Assembly: GCA_023974075.1 (NCBI GenBank)
Contig: JAMFTG010000330.1
Coordinates: 100,363-164,362 of the forward strand
From: Chaenocephalus aceratus
Taxonomy: Eukaryota > Chordata > Actinopteri > Perciformes > Channichthyidae
DNA: 64,000 bases
Direction of reading: 5' to 3'
Both the position numbers and the translations under genes were made by a program. The notes under the pieces are model-generated. The model saw nothing but the letters and a program-made list of their open reading frames with translations. It was not told the DNA's origin and ran no database searches. Position 1 is the first letter of the stretch; the number at the start of each line of letters is the position of its first letter. Positions 37,601 to 45,579 of this stretch are shown in pieces.

Positions 37601-40600
37601 GAGATAAATAAAGAACTATGACAGATGTGTAATATTTAATGCAGCCAAACCATTTATTACAATGCATTCATGTGATGACTTTCAAAGAGTAAAGCAAGCA
37701 CTGCTGAATAAAGTATGATTTCTCTTTTACGAACCTTTTTTATATGAATGCAGTTGGAGGTCAACCAATCAAAGAGCTTGAGGACTGATCACGGGTTTGT
37801 CAAGCTAAGCACATGGTGTAGTCCCAAACGATAGCTGAGGATTCTGGGTAGTGTAGTGTCTTCTGCCATCCAAAAACTCAGAAAAATCTTTGTTTCTCCG
37901 AATTGAAATGGGAAAATACAAAAGCATTGTACACATTCAAACCAATCAATGTTGTGTAATTAACAAGGACAATTTTGTGTTTTTTTAGTCGATGAGTAGT
38001 GCAGATATCACTGTAAAATCAATCGACAGTAAGGAGAATTCTTACTTCCGGGTGTACAATTCTCCGTTATCCAATGGGAATGGACGCTCGTAATACAATA
38101 CAGGGGACATGATCATTATCTTTTAAATAACGTTAACTAAGGGAACAATCTATTTGACACAGCTGAAGCTCTGGCCTTCCTTACTAACTAATTTAATAAA
38201 AATCACAGTTGCATTACACACAATGCACTGTTTTTTGAGAACACAAATTCGTAACTAATGTAATTTTTTACATTCTGACGAATTTTTTTAATTATTATGA
38301 ATACAAATAAAATAAAAGAAGCCTCCCGTGAGTTACTACAAGCTATAAAGTAGATTTAAAAAACGTTTTATAGAATAAAAGCTCACTGCGGGACGTTGTA
38401 GAAATGCGTGTGTGCACCACGACAAAGGAGCCTCATTCACTTTACATTGGGGTTGTTTGCGTGGTGCCGACACGTAAATGTAACAAAGTTCGTGACTCCA
38501 CCACGCATTGTGGTGGTTAAGAGTCGTGGGTGGAGTCACGCATTCTGGTGAGATCAGGTTGGGTGGAAGTTTACGGTCTGACTTAGAGGTCGAGTGCTTG
38601 TGGAGGAAGAACGTGTTGCCCACAGTTCTGTTACTGAGTTTAGGCTCGTTAGCTAGCAGGTTATTGTTTTGGGTGCAGTCACTTTTGCCTCCACTTGCTG
38701 TTCAAATACATGTTGAAAGAAAAAGTAAATCTGTTTACAGTTCTGTTTTATTATGGAAGAAGAAGAAGAAGAAGAAAAGAAGAAGAAGAGAAGAAGAGAA
38801 GAGAAGAAGAAGAAAGAAGAAAAGAAGAAGAAGAAGAAGAAGAAGAAGAAGAAGAAGAAGAAGAAGAAGAAGAAGAGAAGAAGAATAAGAAGAAGAAGAA
38901 GAAATAAGAATAAGAAAGAGAGAAGAAGCAAAGAAAACCACCCCTAAATTCTCTCACCCACATTGAGGATGCTTCCTACGCCCCCATGCTTTTATTCAAG
39001 TCAGGCAAATTGGATCAAAATGTTATTGCATCAATGATCTGACAACATTAAAATCACTAAATATATGCTGTAACTATTTTGCTCTAGGCAACTCAAGGGC
39101 TCAGGTAATGTGATTACTATATGAATAATTGTCCAAAATAACATAAAATGCATATAGTTTTTTGTTAAGTAACATACTTTCGTCGCCGACCGGCCGATAC
39201 ATGCCGCGCATTAAGTGGGCCTGTCTGTCAATTAATCCCCGGCCACATTTTCTACATCTGAACTGGAGAGCAGGAAATACTTAAGTACCCTCAATATAAG
39301 TACAGTACTTGAGTAAATCTACTTACTACCACCACTGCAGGTATTTTATGTCTGCTAGCAGCCCATAATCCAAAGTATACATAAACGAATCAATGAGAAT
39401 TCTGTTTCTAATTTGTTTAGTTTTTCCCCTAAAAGATAACCAATAAAAATACTGTGAAGAACCGGATCGATAAGCAGTATTTGTAATTGTTTCCATTAGG
39501 CCTCATTATTTCACAGTGGCACAGGATCATCTGCCAATACAAGCACTTTTGTTCATGTTCAATCCATAATGAAATATAAAATGATAGTTGGATATTTTTG
39601 TCTTGTTATTATTAGCAGAGAAAATGTAATGTTTGTACAACTATATGCAATTAATTCTACCAATCTTGGTGGGAACCGGATTAGGGGGAGCTCGAAAATA
39701 TTTCCAATTACACAAGGGGGGCCTGACTGAAAAAGGTTGTTAAATTGAAAATAAATGTAAAATGTACAGCAGCATGAAAACAACCTGCCGATGCTCCATG
39801 ATGGAGGCTACTGGTAGAAATGGCGGGGTTTGCGTTTTTACCCCCTTAATGTCTGACCAATGGTTGAACAGTCATTTCCGTGCACATGACTTGTGTTTAC
39901 AGTTTATAGTCCGTTTGAGTTTTGCCCTCGTGAAACACAAAACAAACCTTCTGAAAAATGAAACAATGTAACAAACTGATCGTCTGGTGCGCACCAAATT
40001 AGCAGACCTATTAGGTGTAAATGTGACCTTACTTTGTGTCTGAGGGTCCAGGTTCTTTACTGAAGTACATAGGTTCCTCTTTAGACCAGTCACTCTTCAT
40101 AGACAGACAGCTGGGGACTGGAGACTCTGCTCTCCGTCTGTGGAAGCAACAACATGTTTAACACACATTCATTAGTTCTTGTAAAGGGCAGCTTTTGATT
40201 TTAATTTGGTTACGTTATTAAAGATGTTTGGACTTGCTCTGAACTTTCAGTTTTGAAGTCGTGCTTGAGGGTTTCGGTTGTTTGAATTCATTTGTGAGAG
40301 GGAAAAGTGTTACATGTTCGAAGTTGATTTACTTAACACAAAGTCCTACATCTGAATGTGAGAATGATTTCACAATAGTAGATTATTGACTGTTGCTGAT
40401 GATGCCAAGGAGCACAGCCAGAGCTCAGTGACACCTCTTCACTTTCCTCTTCTGGGTTTCTTTACTCTAATGTACTTTGTTTCATGACTGTACTCCACAG
40501 TGATGCTTTACTGTGTGTATATACTGTGGCCTGCTACTCAGATCAAACCAGACTCCTCTTCAGGTCAGTTTACAGCAGAAACAGATTCTTACTTTGTGTC

Positions 40601-40693
40601 TGAGGGTCCAAGTGTATTACTCAAATCTGGAGGTTTTCTGGACACTGAAGATGTGTCCTCCTCCTCATCATCCAAATCTCTCATGGTCTCCAT
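12877..40693 (-). CDS. NLRC3-like receptor: RING, FISNA, NACHT and LRRs (gene model)
   Basis: Coding exons in order on the minus strand: 40693-40593, 40137-40033, 31236-31132, 28397-28162, 28034-26234, 25736-25572, then LRR exons at 24801-24629, 22938-22765, 21077-20904, 19216-19043, 17351-17178, 15489-15316, 13624-13452 and 13050-12877. Phases match at every N-terminal junction checked (AA|A, AA|A, AA|A, A|AA, GT|A). The LRR exons are symmetric, phase 2 to phase 2, so any can be skipped without loss of frame. Fish NLR-C receptors are intracellular NTP-dependent sensors, and the RING could give ubiquitin-ligase activity. Two LRR exons have 1-nt deletions, the first giving a stop just after the first LRR. 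The 5' untranslated exon, the promoter and the 3' end were not found. Confidence 0.85.
13452..13624 (-). pseudogene. LRR exon with 1-nt deletion
   Basis: The exon is 173 nt where its siblings are 174. The block between the acceptor and the first conserved TGC is one base short (CCCACAGTCTG against CCCATCAGTCTG in the 22765 exon). Spliced as usual, the reading frame is lost from the second codon. Otherwise it would read GCSLSEISW and [12 protein letters not shown]. It is the exon at the low end of the array, with LRR signatures and both splice sites intact. Confidence 0.85.
14080..14962. mobile_element. TTAA-flanked MITE, array copy 1
   Basis: TTAAAGGTCCCATGTCATG at the left faces an inverted TTAAAGGTCCCGTGTCATG at the right, so TTAA is the target duplication. 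That fits piggyBac or Kolobok-type elements. It has no transposase. A G-run of about 18 lies near 14780. Open frames inside it recur in all copies and are not genes. Confidence 0.8.
15316..15489 (-). CDS. LRR exon, array unit 2
   Basis: Intact, 174 nt, phase 2 to phase 2. Variable positions read LKNC and LRKLNLSHN, and the usual SEIS is SEIR. The exon ends in CTCAA before the GTCAGT donor. Confidence 0.85.
15945..16824. mobile_element. TTAA-flanked MITE, array copy 2
   Basis: Same ends and TTAA duplication as the element at 14080. It differs by scattered single bases and by a shorter G-run near 16646. Confidence 0.8.
17178..17351 (-). CDS. LRR exon, array unit 3
   Basis: Intact, 174 nt, phase 2 to phase 2. 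Variable positions read LEAC and LRDLNLSQN. Confidence 0.85.
17817..18689. mobile_element. TTAA-flanked MITE, array copy 3
   Basis: Same ends and TTAA duplication as the other array copies. The extra T in the T-run at 18230-18235 is shared with the copy at 23394, suggesting the two units derive from each other. Confidence 0.8.
19043..19216 (-). CDS. LRR exon, array unit 4
   Basis: Intact, 174 nt, phase 2 to phase 2. Variable positions read LSCC and LRELDLGGN. The last codons are GCT CTC GG before the donor. Confidence 0.85.
19672..20550. mobile_element. TTAA-flanked MITE, array copy 4
   Basis: Same ends and TTAA duplication. It shares ACCTATAAG near 20010 with the next copy at 21533 and with no other, marking the two as sister units. 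Confidence 0.8.
20904..21077 (-). CDS. LRR exon, array unit 5
   Basis: Intact, 174 nt, phase 2 to phase 2. Variable positions read LEAC and LRDLNLSVN, with W replacing C before AALISAL. Confidence 0.85.
21533..22413. mobile_element. TTAA-flanked MITE, array copy 5
   Basis: Same ends and TTAA duplication as its siblings; nearly identical to the copy at 19672. Confidence 0.8.
22765..22938 (-). CDS. LRR exon, array unit 6
   Basis: Intact, 174 nt, phase 2 to phase 2. Variable positions read LMGC and LRDLNLSVN. It differs from unit 5 mainly in the six bases after the acceptor and the last codon. Confidence 0.85.
23394..24275. mobile_element. TTAA-flanked MITE, array copy 6
   Basis: Same ends and TTAA duplication. 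It shares the longer T-run near 23820 and GGGGACACAACC near 23723 with the copy at 17817. Confidence 0.8.
24629..24801 (-). pseudogene. LRR exon with 1-nt deletion and early stop
   Basis: The exon is 173 nt against 174. Siblings encode LREL followed by a GAC, AAC or CAC codon, but here one base is missing (CAGGTCAGCTC against CAGGTCCAGCTC on the plus strand). In the incoming frame the exon reads LREL, then ACC TGA. A receptor including it would end within the second LRR exon. Splice sites are intact and skipping it would keep the frame. Confidence 0.85.
25119..25571. other. Array edge and intron, no gene seen
   Basis: Just past the array, 25128-25195 resembles the intron border of an LRR exon but the exon itself is gone, as if lost in unequal exchange. 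The remainder has no recognisable coding or repeat content. Confidence 0.5.
25572..25736 (-). CDS. First LRR exon, divergent
   Basis: 165 nt, entering with one base that completes GT|A from the NACHT exon and leaving with AG before GTCAGA. It reads [16 protein letters not shown], then [16 protein letters not shown], with three residues missing after the beta-strand compared with the array exons. It is outside the array and not part of the recent amplification. Confidence 0.8.
25737..26233. other. Intron between NACHT and first LRR exon
   Basis: Unremarkable AT-rich intron with no recognised element. The TGA at 26230-26232 that would end the NACHT frame lies after the GTGAGT donor and so is intronic. 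Confidence 0.7.
26234..28034 (-). CDS. FISNA-NACHT exon of the NLR
   Basis: An 1801-nt exon encoding about 600 residues. It starts with FISNA ([19 protein letters not shown], then FTELYITQG), the fish-specific NACHT-associated domain. Next come Walker A GVAGVGKT at about residue 100, Walker [10 protein letters not shown], the sensor-like WITSRP, and a winged-helix motif [14 protein letters not shown], followed by the NACHT-LRR linker ending [16 protein letters not shown] binds and hydrolyses NTP to switch NLRs to the active oligomer, and all expected motifs are present. The acceptor is CTGCAG and the donor GTGAGT. There is no frameshift or stop within the exon. A start at the internal GTG is not needed, because the frame continues upstream from the RING exon through K|RGLQ. 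Confidence 0.95.
28162..28397 (-). CDS. RING-finger exon of the NLR
   Basis: A 236-nt exon containing a C3HC4 RING: CALC, then [10 protein letters not shown], then CPQC, about 50 residues in all. Such fingers bind zinc and commonly recruit E2 enzymes for ubiquitin transfer. The entry (AA|A) and exit (A|AA) phases join it to the N-terminal repeat exons and the FISNA exon. RING fusions to fish NLRC3-like proteins are known, and the finger resembles TRIM-type RINGs. The exon is clean, with consensus acceptor and GTAAGT donor. Confidence 0.9.
28398..28934. other. Intron, no gene seen
   Basis: AT-rich intron. A 22-bp phrase around CTATACTGTGGGCTACTG is repeated in tandem at about 28810-28850, and TA-rich sequence at 28895-28932 precedes the Tc1 element. 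Confidence 0.6.
29352..30110. mobile_element. Small element nested in the Tc1 copy
   Basis: GTGACTTGCTCCATCGAAAT at the left faces an inverted GTGACCCGCTCCATCGAAAT. AAAT flanks both sides (29348-29351 and 30111-30114), a 4-bp target duplication. It splits the Tc1 transposase remnant. Inside, a stretch of about 90 bp around TATTCTGAAAGCCAAGACT occurs twice (29695 and 29925). I do not recognise the superfamily. Confidence 0.75.
30771..30893. repeat. CCCAG/CCAG minisatellite
   Basis: About 120 bp of CCCAG units with occasional four-base CCAG units, giving open frames on both strands that are not genes. It sits within the degenerate Tc1 element. Confidence 0.9.
31132..31236 (-). CDS. Fish-NLR N-terminal repeat exon 2
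   Basis: A 105-nt exon encoding 35 residues: [16 protein letters not shown], then EPGPPDTK. It belongs to the short N-terminal repeats ([14 protein letters not shown] type) known in zebrafish and other fish NLRs, whose function is unknown. The exon is symmetric, entering with A and leaving with AA, and is a diverged copy of the exon at 40033. Confidence 0.85.
31237..31837. other. Intron, original part
   Basis: No gene or repeat recognised. Its end at 31805-31837 (CAGTAGAAACAGACTCTTA) is the normal intron flank of an N-terminal repeat exon, cut from that exon by the two Harbinger insertions that follow. Confidence 0.7.
31838..33012. mobile_element. Palindromic PIF/Harbinger-type element
   Basis: The ends CGCCCCGTC and inverted CGGCCCGTC are flanked by TTA on both sides (31835-31837 and 33013-33015), the PIF/Harbinger target. 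The element is an almost complete palindrome: arms of about 570 bp meet near 32420, for example AAGTTGAGCAATGTTCAACT at 31982 against its inverse near 32868. No transposase is seen. Open frames on opposite strands in the two arms mirror each other and are not genes. Confidence 0.8.
33429..34545. mobile_element. hAT element with perfect 8-bp target duplication
   Basis: CAGGGTTGGG at the left and CCCAACCCTG at the right, flanked exactly by TATATGTG (33421-33428 and 34546-34553). No transposase is recognised. Subterminal GTAATC and GTAACTG repeats are typical of hAT-derived non-autonomous elements. Confidence 0.85.
34634..34735. repeat. GATA microsatellite with LINE-type 3' tail
   Basis: About eleven GATA units are followed by a TTATTGATCCCAATTTGG phrase, the reversed 3' end typical of fish LINE copies. 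Confidence 0.75.
34941..35086. repeat. 146-bp direct repeat, left member
   Basis: Repeated in the same orientation at 39752-39896 with about 90 percent identity by eye (for example ACAACCTGCCGATGCTCCAT). The 3.5-kb long-inverted-repeat element starts 19 bp to its right. Confidence 0.8.
35105..38561. mobile_element. Long-terminal-inverted-repeat element, 3.5 kb
   Basis: The ends CAACCTGATCTCACC and GGTGAGATCAGGTTG are flanked by an exact GGTGGAAG duplication (35097-35104 and 38562-38569). The inverted arms are about 830 bp each (35105-35940 and 37760-38561). The loop holds a run of about 22 C at 36000, a LINE-like fragment at 36150-36350 (GATGAAGCTGTCTCTGTG) and no recognisable transposase. 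An 8-bp duplication with long arms suits Mutator-like or foldback elements; the family is uncertain. Confidence 0.8.
38753..38935. repeat. GAA/AAG purine tract
   Basis: About 180 bp of almost pure purine on the plus strand, mostly AAG and GAA repeats. Lysine- and glutamate-rich or serine- and leucine-rich frames here are artefacts of the repeat. Confidence 0.9.
38936..39751. other. Element interior, no gene seen
   Basis: AT-rich with no recognisable coding sequence. A phrase at 39275-39340 (AAGTACAGTACTTGAGTAAA) belongs to a common fish repeat that also appears at 36360 and 41230. Confidence 0.5.
40033..40137 (-). CDS. Fish-NLR N-terminal repeat exon 1
   Basis: A 105-nt exon encoding 35 residues: [18 protein letters not shown], then EPGPSDTK. 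It is a near-canonical unit of the fish NLR N-terminal repeat. Its donor is GTAAGG, in which the fifth base is the first base of the adjacent Harbinger element; in the sibling exon at 31132 the donor is GTAAGA. Entry and exit phases match its neighbours (AA|A). Confidence 0.9.
40138..40592. other. Intron, no gene seen
   Basis: Ordinary intron between the first coding exon and the first N-terminal repeat exon, with no recognised element. Confidence 0.6.
40593..40693 (-). CDS. First coding exon of the NLR
   Basis: The exon spans 40593-40715 with a TCTCCAG acceptor. The first ATG, at 40691-40693, opens [16 protein letters not shown], an acidic stretch, then LGPSDTK, which resembles the end of the N-terminal repeat exons. 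The GTAAGA donor and AA exit phase join the next exon. The frame is open upstream of the ATG back to the acceptor, so a start in an unseen upstream exon is possible. Confidence 0.7.
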
Positions 40694-40715
40694 TCTGAGA
40701 GATGAACTCGTAACC

Positions 40716-41586
40716 CTGGAGACAAATACATAAACACACACACACTTTATAATGCAAGCATTTCAATCAAATCCATCATAATGATACATTTTGGTTTAAA
40801 TGTGTGCTGTAAAAAAACACGTGAATGTTTGTGAATAATCTGCAAACCTTCAAATGTCAAAGAAATTAACCAAAAAATATTCATATTACCAAGTTTCACC
40901 CAAACTTCCTTCGTAATTCCAGCTGGAATTTTAACATGAATTGCATGGCAGTGAAAGTCAAGGAAAGCGAGGAACTGGCACAAGCTACATGTACATTTAA
41001 TCAAGTAATAATAATAATAATAATAATAGATGACATTCTTATAGCGCCTTTCAAGGAACCCAAGGCCGCTTTACATGGTGAACAAACAAACAAACAAACA
41101 CAAACAAAAGGGGCAAATAATAAAGTAAAAAATAATGTTTAATAAATAGCAGTAGGAGTGGAAGCAGGGGGGCTGTGATGGGTTAGGGTCAAGGCCATGG
41201 TGAACAGGTGAGTTTTTAATGATGACTTAGTACCAAGTACTGTACTTAAGTACAATGTTGAGGGACCTGTACTTTATTTCAATGTTCCCCTACTTTATAC
41301 TTCTACCCCTCTACAGTTCAGAGGTAAATGGTGTACTTTTACTCCACTACATGTATTTAACACCTTTAGTTACTTTACAGATTTTGATTAATGATGTGAA
41401 ATATAGTCAAGTGTTAAATCAGACTTTAGTTCCACCTGGAGTAAATTCACAAGCTACCCTGCAGTCTACAAAGCCATTCAAACTAGCTGCACTGTTCTGT
41501 CATTCTAATGCCTGACATCTATTTCCTTGACTGCTATATTCTTAGTGGCCTCTAGGGACAGGCAAGTGCGTTCCTAGTAAAACGTC
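40716..41586. other. Upstream region of the NLR with repeat fragments
   Basis: It holds a TAA microsatellite (41008-41030) followed by a LINE-type tail (ATAGCGCCTTTCAAGGAACC at 41040), and a repeat at 41340-41460 (TTTACTCCACTACATG) also found at 36360-36480. The promoter and 5' untranslated exon of the NLR should lie here or further right, but I see no clear TATA or initiator. Confidence 0.5.
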
Positions 41587-41966
41587 TGTGTTGGGTTAAC
41601 GTTCTGCCATTTTGTTTGAGAGCCGCATGGGAGCAGGTTCCTGACTCTATCTGTCTCCATCCGGTTATTAAGGCATAATCTGTGAGAACATTTGTTTAGG
41701 GAAACATTTTGTATAATGTGCTACTTATATTTTTGCATTTCATGTAACATTTATCTAAATTCAGCATATGTAGTTAAGCCATGTATGTAATTGCTGCCTG
41801 AGTAGTAATTGTCCCTTATTGGATGTTGGAGTGCATTTGGTTTATTTTTGGGGAAAAGTACATCGTATTTTGTTGTTGTTAGATATTTATACATGTCTTT
41901 GTTTGTATCATTTCAGTTTCACACCGCTCCGATTAAAATACCAAACGTCAGCTCCTGTCTCGGTCA
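41587..41966 (+). repeat. Candidate 5' LTR of a BEL/Pao element
   Basis: It starts TGTGTTGGG and ends CTCGGTCA, directly followed by TTTTTGGGAGAGTG, which could be a primer-binding site, then an untranslated leader and the gag-like frame. No matching 3' LTR is seen in the window, so the limits are inferred. Confidence 0.45.
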
Positions 41967-42100
41967 TTTTTGGGAGAGTGTTTAGCTCGCTGCATAGCCA
42001 TGCATTTACACGCATGGTGAGGGCAGAAGAGTGAAAAGATTAACTTCACCTCAAGATCATCCCGTGGACTAGAAACCCTGCATTACTGCTGAGAGCAACG

Positions 42101-43625
42101 ATGTCAAACGCCCCAGATCTCACCGAGCAACACCACATGGAGGTTAGATCACAAAGCAACACTTCTTCATCATCACAACGCTCCAGTCGGTTGGGTATTA
42201 ACATGCTGGCAGCAGAGGCACGTGCAAAGGCTGAAGCTGCACGTACGAAGGCAGCTTATGCAAAACGTCAAGTGGACATGGAAGTAGAGAAAGCACGCAT
42301 TGATGCAACGCTTCATGCTCTTAAAGAAGAGGGTGAGGCTGAAGCTGCATCAGCAGCAGCAAACGTGCTTGAAGCAGCTGTAGACATTGAATTTAAAGAA
42401 CATCAAAAGAAATCTAGCCACTTCTCATCGGCGCAACAATCTGTGCAACGCACCAGTGAGTACGTCAATGCACATTACAACAATCAACAAACAAGAACAT
42501 TACGAAATGGGTCATCAGACGAATCACGAAGAACAGCAAGCAGCTCTTTCTTCACTGCAAGCACGACCTCAACATACAGAGGCCCCCAACATCATCCAGA
42601 GCCCTTCTCACCAGGCTCCTCTGAGCTTATATCAACGAGGGCCCCAGATCCCATTGGCCTCTCAAACCCACATCAACGCTTTGAATCACTCCCCATCACA
42701 TTACACTACTACCGCTGCATACAACTACCCTAGAGGCAGTACACCCTCACATGTAACAACACCCAGACCTTCTGAGATTTCGGACCTCGCCACATACTTG
42801 GCACATTGGGACATCGTCTTATCAGGGCTAAAGATGTTTGATAACAAGCCAGAAAATTATCTGTCCTGGAAAGCCGGCTTCTGCAATGCCATAGAGGGCT
42901 TGAACTTGAAACCTAGTGAGGAGCTAGACTTGCTCACAAGGTGGCTCGACGGGAAGTCACTGCAGCTCGTTAAAAGACATCGTGCTGTCAACATCAACTA
43001 TCCTATGACTGGTCTTAACATGGTGTGGCAACGGTTGGATAAGAGTTACGGCTCTCCAGAGGCCATCGAAGCGTCTCTCTTCACAAGGCTTGAAAACTTT
43101 CCGAAGATTCTGAACAAGGACTTTCAGCGGCTGCAGGAACTCGCAGATCTGCTCCTCGAAGTCGAAGCTGCTAAATGTGAGGGTTACCTACCAGGCCTCA
43201 GCTTCCTTGACACATCTAGAGGTGTAACACCCATTGTGGAGAAACTCCCATATAACCTCCAGGACCAATGGATAATTCGAGGTTCAACATACAAAAAAGA
43301 ACATCAGCTTCATTACCCACCTTTCTCCTTCTTTGTTAATTTTGTGCAAAGCCATGCGGAGATGAGAAATGATCTTTGCTTTCCAAAACTCCAGCGCTCA
43401 ACCTCTCAAAAGTGAGCACGCCACAGCAAAGCAGTGGAGGACTCAGAACAGCAATTCAGTCAATACAACTGAAGTAGGGAACTACTCCTCCCCTGACTCT
43501 AAAAACAAGCCTCACGAAGATCCAGACAAGCTATGCCTCATTCACAAAAAACCACACCCCCTCAGAAAGTGTAACAGCTTCAGGGGAAGTAGATCCTCAT
43601 CTTCTGACGGAGAGTCAGCGAACAC
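42101..43625 (+). pseudogene. BEL/Pao retrotransposon gag, broken by frameshifts
   Basis: Three successive plus-strand frames (42101-42733, 42387-43415, 43369-43704) cover one gag-like protein. The N-terminal part is a charged helix rich in Ala, Lys and Glu. The middle carries NYLSWKAGFCNAIEGLNL, ELDLLTRWL, YGSPEAIEASLF, GYLPGLSFLDT and LPYNLQDQW, the conserved blocks of fish BEL/Pao gag. The third has a CLIHKKPHPLRKC zinc-knuckle-like motif. At least two frameshifts separate them. The protease, reverse transcriptase and integrase regions are missing: sequence identity ends shortly after the knuckle at about 43600. This is a dead, 3'-truncated copy. Confidence 0.85.
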
Positions 43626-43739
43626 CATTTCACTGCGTCTTCAAGCTTATACAGCCTCTTTCTGGGTGCCATTATTTGCTCGAATAAGTCCTAAAAGCAA
43701 ATAAATCCTTGTCCTTGTCCTTGTAATATTATGTTCTGT

Positions 43740-44025
43740 TGCCTGCTGTTGTCTCTGTGTTCTCTGTTTGCTGTGTTCGCTGTGTTCGTCGCTGTGTTGT
43801 CGGTGTTTTGCTGATGTGCGGTGGAGGTGCAGCTGTGATTCCTCTGCTGCGTTATGTGCGTAAAGCTGCCGCTGCTGGCATTATTTATACTACGCAGGAT
43901 CCTATCTCTGGAACCCATTTGTCGATTTTGGGGGTTGACACTTTTTGTTAACGTTAGAGCCAATAGAATCGAGGGGGAGTTAGTAAGTCCCGCTAAACAC
44001 TTACATCAAGGAGAGAGAGGTTTGC
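43740..44025. repeat. Repeat flank, inverted relative to 47445-47540
   Basis: Bases 43905-43985 (CTCTGGAACCCATTTGTCGA, then GAGCCAATAGAATCGAG) recur inverted near 47445-47540. The first part is a TGTGTTC-rich stretch with no gene. The piggyBac-like element inserted at its right edge. Confidence 0.6.
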
Positions 44026-44982
44026 TTAACCCTCTGGAGTCGGTGGACGCGCCGGCGCGTCCAAGTGCGCATAATTTTACGTAATTAATCATATATTTTC
44101 GATTATAAGGAGTAGAAACATGATTCAGATATCCGCGGAATCGCCGGAAGGGTAGCTCTCCAGCAGTATCTCCTGTGAGACTGTAACCAGGGCACAACAG
44201 CCAATATGGCCGCTCAAAGCAGCTTGACTTTACACTGTGTGGGATTGGTGGATTCGTGTGTCCGTCAAGGAAATCTCAGCCGGCAGACATCATGGTCTGA
44301 AATGACCAATGGACATCGAGAAATCACTAAGGACCTACCCACCAAGTAAAAAAAACATAAACCACGTTTCTCCCATCAGTTTACGTCAGTGTGGAGAGAG
44401 AGAGAGGGACAGAGAAAATGGCTAAAAAAAGTTGCCGACTTCACTCGAGATTTTTTTCGCTAGCAGCAGTAGAGCCTCAGATGTTCAGAACCTGAAGTCT
44501 TCGACTCTTCTGAAGAAGAAGAACACAACGACAACAACAAGGATCCATTTGGACATGGGTAAATGTAAATATTACAGTAATAGTGTACTAGCAATGTGTG
44601 GGGAATACCGCGAAAATGAACAATAGGTTTATTGATATATATTTGTTATCGATAGTCATGAACTTTTTCTTGGGACAAAATAGACTCCATTAGCAAACGT
44701 TTACTCTGTGTTAACGTTATGTTGGTGTGTAAAAGTGAGATTACATGTGTAGATGATTAAATTAATCATGTATTCGTCCCACAACGGAGACATTTACAGT
44801 GACATGTTTTTGCCATCGATTATTTTATCATACTGTTCTGTACAGATGAGACTTTGTCATAGATTTATTTATGTGTGCCTGTTATTATTTTACCGTCCTG
44901 TACAGATGAGACTTTGTAATCAGATGTAGCATATGTATATGTGTGTCTGTGATTTTATACTGAATGTAAAGTAACTGGAAAT

Positions 44983-44985
<3 letters not shown>

Positions 44986-45055
<70 letters not shown>
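44986..45055. repeat. GT microsatellite
   Basis: About 33 GT units followed by GAGA; frames rich in Cys and Val here are artefacts. Confidence 0.95.
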
Positions 45056-45062
<7 letters not shown>

Positions 45063-45200
45063 TCGAGAGAGACTCCTTTTCCAACCTCCCAAACTTTATT
45101 TGTATGTGTGCATTGTTATTTGTGCTTGAGCAACATTTTACTTGAACTTTATTTCAATGAAATTAGTTGTAATTATTGTCCTACATTTTTATTTGTTTTA

Positions 45201-45579
45201 CAGAGATGTTTCACAGCTGTCTGGGCCTAGTGGCCCACAGGCGGCGTTTATCCAGCAGCCACAACATCCATCTGTGCCGGCCCCCAGGTCAAGATCTACT
45301 GTGGCTCAAGGGCCTTCACTAGAGCCATCACCACCAAGGACCAGCAGACCAGCATCACTACAGCTGCCTCCACCTCCATCTGCGGCTGCCACCAGGTCAA
45401 GATACACCTCAGCACAAAGGCTCCACCACAGCCATCACCTTCAACCCAGCCAGCAAGGAGGTCTCGTGGAGGTCTCGTATAGCACTTGTACACCCCACCT
45501 ACACAGCAGCCCATGCACCATCACCCCCACCTACACAGCAGCCAGACCCACTGTCTTGGAAGACAGACAAAGACCTTGA
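45201..45579 (+). other. Pro/Ser-rich open frame inside the piggyBac-like element
   Basis: After a TTTTACAG acceptor an open frame of about 125 residues starts DVSQLSGPSGPQAAF and continues low-complexity with repeated PSPPR, APRSRS and ATRSRYTSAQ blocks to a stop at 45579. Such disordered N-terminal extensions occur in fish piggyBac-derived proteins, but no domain proves it. It could be a leftover of the element's own first coding exons. Confidence 0.4.

Larger units (their letters stand above)
33016..40028. mobile_element. Second PIF/Harbinger-type element, enlarged by nested inserts
   Basis: The left end GGTCGCGTTCACACC faces an inverted GGTCACATTTACACC at the right, differing by transitions only. 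TTA lies on both sides (33013-33015, shared with the previous element, and 40029-40031). No transposase is recognised. Of its 7.0 kb, at least 4.6 kb is nested insertions. It inserted 4 bp after an NLR exon. The pairing of two ends 7 kb apart rests on end similarity and TTA flanks. Confidence 0.65.

Noticed and set aside
38508..38963. Lys/Arg/Glu-rich and Leu/Phe/Ser-rich proteins
   Set aside because: They are translations of a GAA/AAG tract in several frames.
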